DNA from: Synergistaceae bacterium
Lineage (GTDB): Bacteria > Synergistota > Synergistia > Synergistales > Synergistaceae
Length of the DNA: 31,710 nt
Assembly: GCA_012513245.1 (NCBI GenBank)
Contig: JAAZCN010000057.1
Location: forward strand, 1-31,710
Reading direction: 5' to 3'
Below, one piece after another: positions 31,274 through 31,710 of the stretch; within the stretch, counting starts at the first letter, position 1; every line of letters starts with the position of its first letter. Below the pieces are notes generated by a model, which had not been told where the DNA came from, did no database searches, and saw only the letters and a list, made by a program, of their open reading frames with translations. The position numbers and the translations under genes were made by a program.

Positions 31274-31710
31274 CTTTTATCAAGTCCTTTGAAAATATCT
31301 CCAAGAGTCACTCTGGGGGTTTCGGTCCTTTCTTTCTCCTGCTTTAAAGCAGCCAGCACAGTCTCGCGAATCTGTTCTTCGTTATAGCTGTAGGGAAAAT
31401 AGAGCGCGGCAGCATCACCATGACCGCCTCCCCTTATTTTTTTGCCGTCTTTCAGCAGAGTGATTATTTTACCGGCGAGTCCGTCACGGCTGCGAAGTGA
31501 AAGAGCCCAGTCGCCCCCTGCTCTTTTTGTTGATACTGCGGCAAGCAGCGGTGGATTTGGATCCCTGTCGAGTATCAGTCCGCAGAAGTCTGAAACGTCT
31601 CCAAATTCAAGCAGCCCGTCTCCGACAAAGGATAGGTCATCGCCTGTTCTTAAGATCCTGGTTTTTGACTGCTCAAACCTCTCTTCCTGACGGTCTACAA
31701 AATTCTGTGC
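31270..31710 (-). CDS. DHH/DHHA1-family phosphoesterase, C-terminal part
   Basis: The window ends within this gene: 146 codons are visible and its start lies beyond 31710. The sequence contains ‘ALSLRSRDGLAGKIITLLKD’ and then ‘KIRGGGHGDAAALYFPY’, the GGGH motif of the DHHA1 domain. The whole protein is probably a DHH-superfamily phosphoesterase such as NrnA-like nanoRNase/pAp phosphatase or a related nuclease; the catalytic DHH part is off the window. It ends in TGA overlapping the TTG of the glycosyltransferase gene. Its tail has ‘EKERTETPRVTLGDIFKGLDKS’. Confidence 0.8.
   Translation of the reverse strand, partial: AQNFVDRQEERFEQSKTRILRTGDDLSFVGDGLLEFGDVSDFCGLILDRDPNPPLLAAVSTKRAGGDWALSLRSRDGLAGKIITLLKDGKKIRGGGHGDAAALYFPYSYNEEQIRETVLAALKQEKERTETPRVTLGDIFKGLDKS

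Noticed and set aside
1..31710. tRNA genes, rRNA genes, CRISPR arrays or intact insertion sequences
   Set aside because: I looked for T-loop signatures, rRNA motifs, regularly spaced repeats and transposase-like frames and saw none that held up.

Overview
The window is a diderm bacterial chromosome segment carrying the replication-origin neighbourhood. A Synergistota (Synergistes-type) organism fits best. The reasons are a tripartite TRAP transporter, a standalone ftsZ, the bacterial alpha-2-macroglobulin/PBP1C pair (a feature of diderms), ferredoxin-type DUF362 chemistry, and moderate GC with frequent GTG/TTG starts. The phylum call is inference; no rRNA gene is present to confirm it.

Layout, left to right. 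Bases 1-635 hold no convincing gene but contain two strong inverted repeats and a terminator-like hairpin. At 636-2618 lie a secreted SYLF/Ysc84 lipid-binding protein (-) and, divergent from it, a HIT-family hydrolase overlapping a YigZ/IMPACT protein (+). At 2645-10286 the minus strand carries a giant alpha-2-macroglobulin (thioester motif present) followed 28 bp later by penicillin-binding protein 1C; together they form a probable periplasmic defence and wall-repair pair. At 10424-11407 lie a small secreted protein (+) and a degenerate metallopeptidase-like protein (-). ftsZ (-) is divergent from an AI-2E/PerM-family membrane protein (+), whose stop codon overlaps a 55-codon ORF. Then come a DUF362 ferredoxin protein (-), a cupin (+) and an orphan cobalamin/iron-type binding protein (-).

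From 17444 to 23593 the minus strand carries a tight cluster in the transcription order dnaA, dnaN, recF, mnmG and a DUF721/DciA-like gene. The last four are joined by 8-11 nt overlaps. Upstream of dnaA (23.6-24.1 kb) is a dense group of DnaA-box-like nonamers, the probable oriC, with further boxes between dnaA and dnaN and at about 17.16-17.25 kb. Most genes left of this point are on the minus strand and most to its right are on the plus strand, as expected if forks leave from about 23.9 kb.

To the right are a DUF2993-like exported protein (-), a two-subunit chromate-transporter pair (+), a DctP-DctQ-DctM TRAP operon (+) with a hairpin and T-tract between dctP and dctQ, a small two-helix membrane protein (+), and on the minus strand a MGDG-synthase-type glycosyltransferase preceded by a truncated DHH/DHHA1 phosphoesterase that runs off the window end. 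No rRNA, tRNA, CRISPR array or intact insertion sequence was recognised.
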